Assembly (NCBI RefSeq): GCF_024213195.1
Contig: NZ_JANAVF010000013.1
Span: forward strand, 62,001 to 126,000
Length of the DNA stretch: 64,000 nt
DNA from: Streptomyces sp. TBY4
Lineage (GTDB): Bacteria; Actinomycetota; Actinomycetes; Streptomycetales; Streptomycetaceae
Direction: 5' to 3'
Shown here piece after piece: positions 62,197 to 64,000 of this stretch. The notes beneath the pieces were generated by a model, which worked only from the letters and a program-made list of their open reading frames with translations, was not told the origin of the DNA and did no database searches. The position numbers and the translations under genes are program-made. Position 1 is the first letter of the stretch. Every line of letters begins with the position of its first letter.

Positions 62197-63609
62197 ATGG
62201 CAAAGGCACCCGTTCTCACCCCCCAAGCGGAGGATTTCCCCCGCTGGTACCAGGATCTGATCAACAAGGCCGAGCTGGCCGACAACGGTCCGGTACGCGG
62301 CACCATGGTCATCCGACCGTACGGCTACGGGCTGTGGGAGCGGATGCAGCAGGAGATGGACGCGCGCATCAAGGACGCGGGCGCCCAGAACGCGTACTTC
62401 CCGCTGTTCATCCCGCAGTCGTACCTGACGAAGGAAGCGGAGCACGTCGAGGGCTTCGCCCCCGAGCTCGCGGTCGTCACGCACGGCGGCGGCAAGGAGC
62501 TCGAGGAGCCGGTCGTCGTCCGGCCCACCTCCGAGACGATCATCAACGACTACTTCTCCAAGTGGGTCCAGAGCTACCGCGACCTGCCCCTGCTGATCAA
62601 CCAGTGGGCGAACGTGGTCCGCTGGGAGATGCGCCCGCGCGTGTTCCTCCGTACGAGCGAGTTCCTCTGGCAGGAGGGCCACACGGCCCACGTCTCCTAC
62701 GAGGACGCCCGCGACTACGCCTCGCGCATCCACACGGACGTCTACGGCGACTTCATGACCAACGTGCTCGGCATCGACGTCGTCCTCGGCCGCAAGACCG
62801 CCAAGGAGCGCTTCGCCGGCGCCATCAACACCCTCACCCTCGAGGGCATGATGGGCGACGGCAAGGCCCTGCAGCTCGGCACCAGCCACGAGCTCGGCAC
62901 CAACTTCGCCAAGGCCTTCAACACGCAGTACCTGTCGAAGGAAGGCAAGCAGGAGCTCGTCTGGCAGACCTCGTGGGGAGTCTCCACCCGCATGGTCGGC
63001 GGCCTGATCATGTCGCACGGCGACGACAACGGCCTGCGGGTCCCGCCGCGCCTCGCGCACGTCCAGGTCGTCGTCATGGCGATCAAGGGCGACGAGGCCG
63101 TGGCGAAGGTCCGCGAGCTGGGCGCCCAGCTCAAGGCCGCGGGCCTGCGGGTGTTCGTCGACGACCGCGTCGACACCCCCTTCGGCCGCCGCGCCGTGGA
63201 CTGGGAGCTCAAGGGCGTACCGGTCCGCGTCGAGATCGGCCCCCGCGACCTGGAGGCCGGCACCGCGATGCTGGCCCGCCGCATCCCGGGCGGCAAGGAG
63301 GCCGTGCAGATCGCCGACCTCGCCGCCCTGCTGCCCAAGGTCCTGGAGGAGGACCAGGAGCAGCTGCTGCGCGAGTCCCGCGAGCGCCGCATCTCCCGTA
63401 CGTCCGACGTCTCGACCATCGAGGAGGCCGCCGAGGCCGCCATCGCCGGCGGCTGGGCGCGGATCCCGTGGGCCGACCTCGGCCCCGAGGGCGAGGCGAA
63501 GCTCGCCGAGCAGGCCGTCTCCGTACGCTGCCTGATCGCCGAGGACGGGTCGGTGCCGCAGGCGGACGACGCCCCCGGCAACCTCGCGATCGTCGCGCGC
63601 TCGTACTAG
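62197..63609 (+). CDS. proS: Prolyl-tRNA synthetase, archaeal/eukaryote-like type
   Basis: A 470-residue class II synthetase of the short type without the bacterial INS editing domain. Motif 1 region PYGYGLWERMQQEMD, motif 2 RWEMRPRVFLRTSEFLWQEGHTAH, and motif 3 GVSTRMVGGLIMSHGDDNGLRVPPRLA are intact. It ends in SY like eukaryotic ProRS, but the C-terminal zinc cysteines are lost except one. Most Streptomyces also carry a longer bacterial-type ProRS elsewhere, so this may be a second enzyme. TACCAT, 12 bases before the ATG, with no ribosome site, suggests a leaderless message. Confidence 0.92.
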   Translation: MAKAPVLTPQAEDFPRWYQDLINKAELADNGPVRGTMVIRPYGYGLWERMQQEMDARIKDAGAQNAYFPLFIPQSYLTKEAEHVEGFAPELAVVTHGGGKELEEPVVVRPTSETIINDYFSKWVQSYRDLPLLINQWANVVRWEMRPRVFLRTSEFLWQEGHTAHVSYEDARDYASRIHTDVYGDFMTNVLGIDVVLGRKTAKERFAGAINTLTLEGMMGDGKALQLGTSHELGTNFAKAFNTQYLSKEGKQELVWQTSWGVSTRMVGGLIMSHGDDNGLRVPPRLAHVQVVVMAIKGDEAVAKVRELGAQLKAAGLRVFVDDRVDTPFGRRAVDWELKGVPVRVEIGPRDLEAGTAMLARRIPGGKEAVQIADLAALLPKVLEEDQEQLLRESRERRISRTSDVSTIEEAAEAAIAGGWARIPWADLGPEGEAKLAEQAVSVRCLIAEDGSVPQADDAPGNLAIVARSY

Positions 63610-63631
63610 CCGACCCTCCTGACGGCTCCCA

Positions 63632-63667
63632 CGCCCCGGCGCGCGGCACTCGCCGCGCGCCGGGGCG
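63632..63667 (+). terminator. Terminator after proS
   Basis: A perfect 16-base-pair stem (CGCCCCGGCGCGCGGC) with an ACTC loop, 22 bases after the proS stop. Confidence 0.87.
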
Positions 63668-63808
63668 GTGCCCCGTCGGTGGGGCGGTCCCCGGTCGGTG
63701 GGCCGCGTTACGTACCGACTCCTCCGGAGATATGCGCACCCGTCCTCGTCGGGACGCATGAGACTGAACTGACTGGTACGTGCAAAAAATTTGGAATGGC
63801 CCGGAATC

Positions 63809-63834
63809 GGAACACCGGGGCACCCCGGCTCGTT
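63809..63834 (+). promoter_or_regulatory. ECF-type (SigR-like) promoter candidate
   Basis: GGAAC and GTT are separated by exactly 18 bases, close to the SigR consensus GGAAT-N18-GTT. The GTG of the next gene is eight bases beyond, implying a leaderless transcript. It is preceded by an A/T-rich run (AAAAAATTT). Confidence 0.4.
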
Positions 63835-63842
63835 GTCACGAC

Positions 63843-64000
63843 GTGAGCACGACACCACCTGTTCTCGCCGCAGAGCTGGCGCAGGCGTGGGCCGATATTC
63901 AGCGGTACCACCCCGAGCTGCCTGACCTTGCCGCGCCCGAGTCCCTGATCGGAGAGTCCTCGTCCGCCTGCGGCGCCGAGCTCTCCTTCGAGCGACTGCT
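63843..64000 (+). CDS. Hypothetical protein (5' part only)
   Basis: The first ~52 residues of a gene that leaves the window. The visible part is helical with an early ELAQAWADIQRYHPELPDL segment and ends ACGAELSFERLL. There is third-position G/C bias. I faintly recall a streptomycete family with this start in which an HExxH-type zinc motif follows, but nothing visible proves it. GTG start without a ribosome site, consistent with the ECF-type promoter just upstream. Confidence 0.65.
   Translation, partial: MSTTPPVLAAELAQAWADIQRYHPELPDLAAPESLIGESSSACGAELSFERL

Overview
The window is a high-GC chromosomal segment from a Streptomyces or a very close relative. The evidence is the strong G/C bias at third codon positions, the many GTG and TTG starts, two conservons (cvn), an AbsB-type RNase III, an NdgR-type IclR regulator and an NsdA homologue. 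Gene order matches, from memory, the core-chromosome block of Streptomyces coelicolor around SCO5535-SCO5590. No prophage, insertion sequence, CRISPR array or biosynthetic cluster is visible; this is mostly conserved housekeeping DNA.

Layout. 1-2.4 kb: the 5' part of a YceI gene, then acyl-CoA carboxylase beta and epsilon subunits (accB-accE). 2.4-12.9 kb: two tandem conservons on the minus strand, each cvnA-B-C-D (sensor-kinase-like protein, Roadblock protein, DUF742 protein, Ras-like GTPase). 13-17.5 kb: a 60-residue protein with a repeated octapeptide, a fumarylacetoacetase-family enzyme overlapping gltX, a HAD phosphatase and five tRNA genes (Gln, Glu, Glu, Gln, Glu). 17.6-21.8 kb: ndgR divergent from leuCD, a small protein, and the H1-tailed HU protein hupS. 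21.9-29.1 kb: an F420-type guanylyltransferase, plsC-gpsA, ddlA, a DUF3515 lipoprotein with a RAM-only Lrp-like protein, thiL-thiD and zinc-form rpmB. 29.4-38.4 kb: a DAK2-domain protein, recG, rsmD-coaD, a DivIVA-like coiled-coil protein, and the DUF177-rpmF-rnc-mutM run. 38.4-44.8 kb: an HxlR regulator, a secreted CAP protein, acyP, a small coiled-coil protein and smc. 44.9-50.2 kb: glcP, a flavin monooxygenase-like protein, an NCS1 permease and ftsY. 50.3-57.4 kb: a stand-alone PrimPol-like protein divergent from nsdA, then amtB-glnK-glnD. 57.6-64 kb: ffh, a second-type ftsH, a methyltransferase-like gene, a eukaryote-like proS, and the start of an unknown gene.

Functional links. gltX sits next to the tRNA-Glu and tRNA-Gln genes it would charge in an organism without GlnRS. 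amtB-glnK-glnD form one ammonium-sensing unit behind a GlnR-like site. ffh and ftsY supply both GTPases of the SRP pathway. rpmF and rnc are translationally close, as in many bacteria. smc, hupS and the coiled-coil proteins serve chromosome and cell organisation.

The least-explained items are: a genome-repeat-like palindrome embedded in frame in the smc hinge, whose core recurs between glnD and ffh; the repeat-motif mini-protein facing the cvn1 operon; near-identical DNA tracts shared by the two cvnD genes; a 33-residue internal duplication in the DivIVA-like protein; an F420 enzyme fused to a small C-terminal beta-rich module; and the stand-alone PrimPol-like protein next to nsdA. All functional calls are from sequence reading and memory of families; no search was run.
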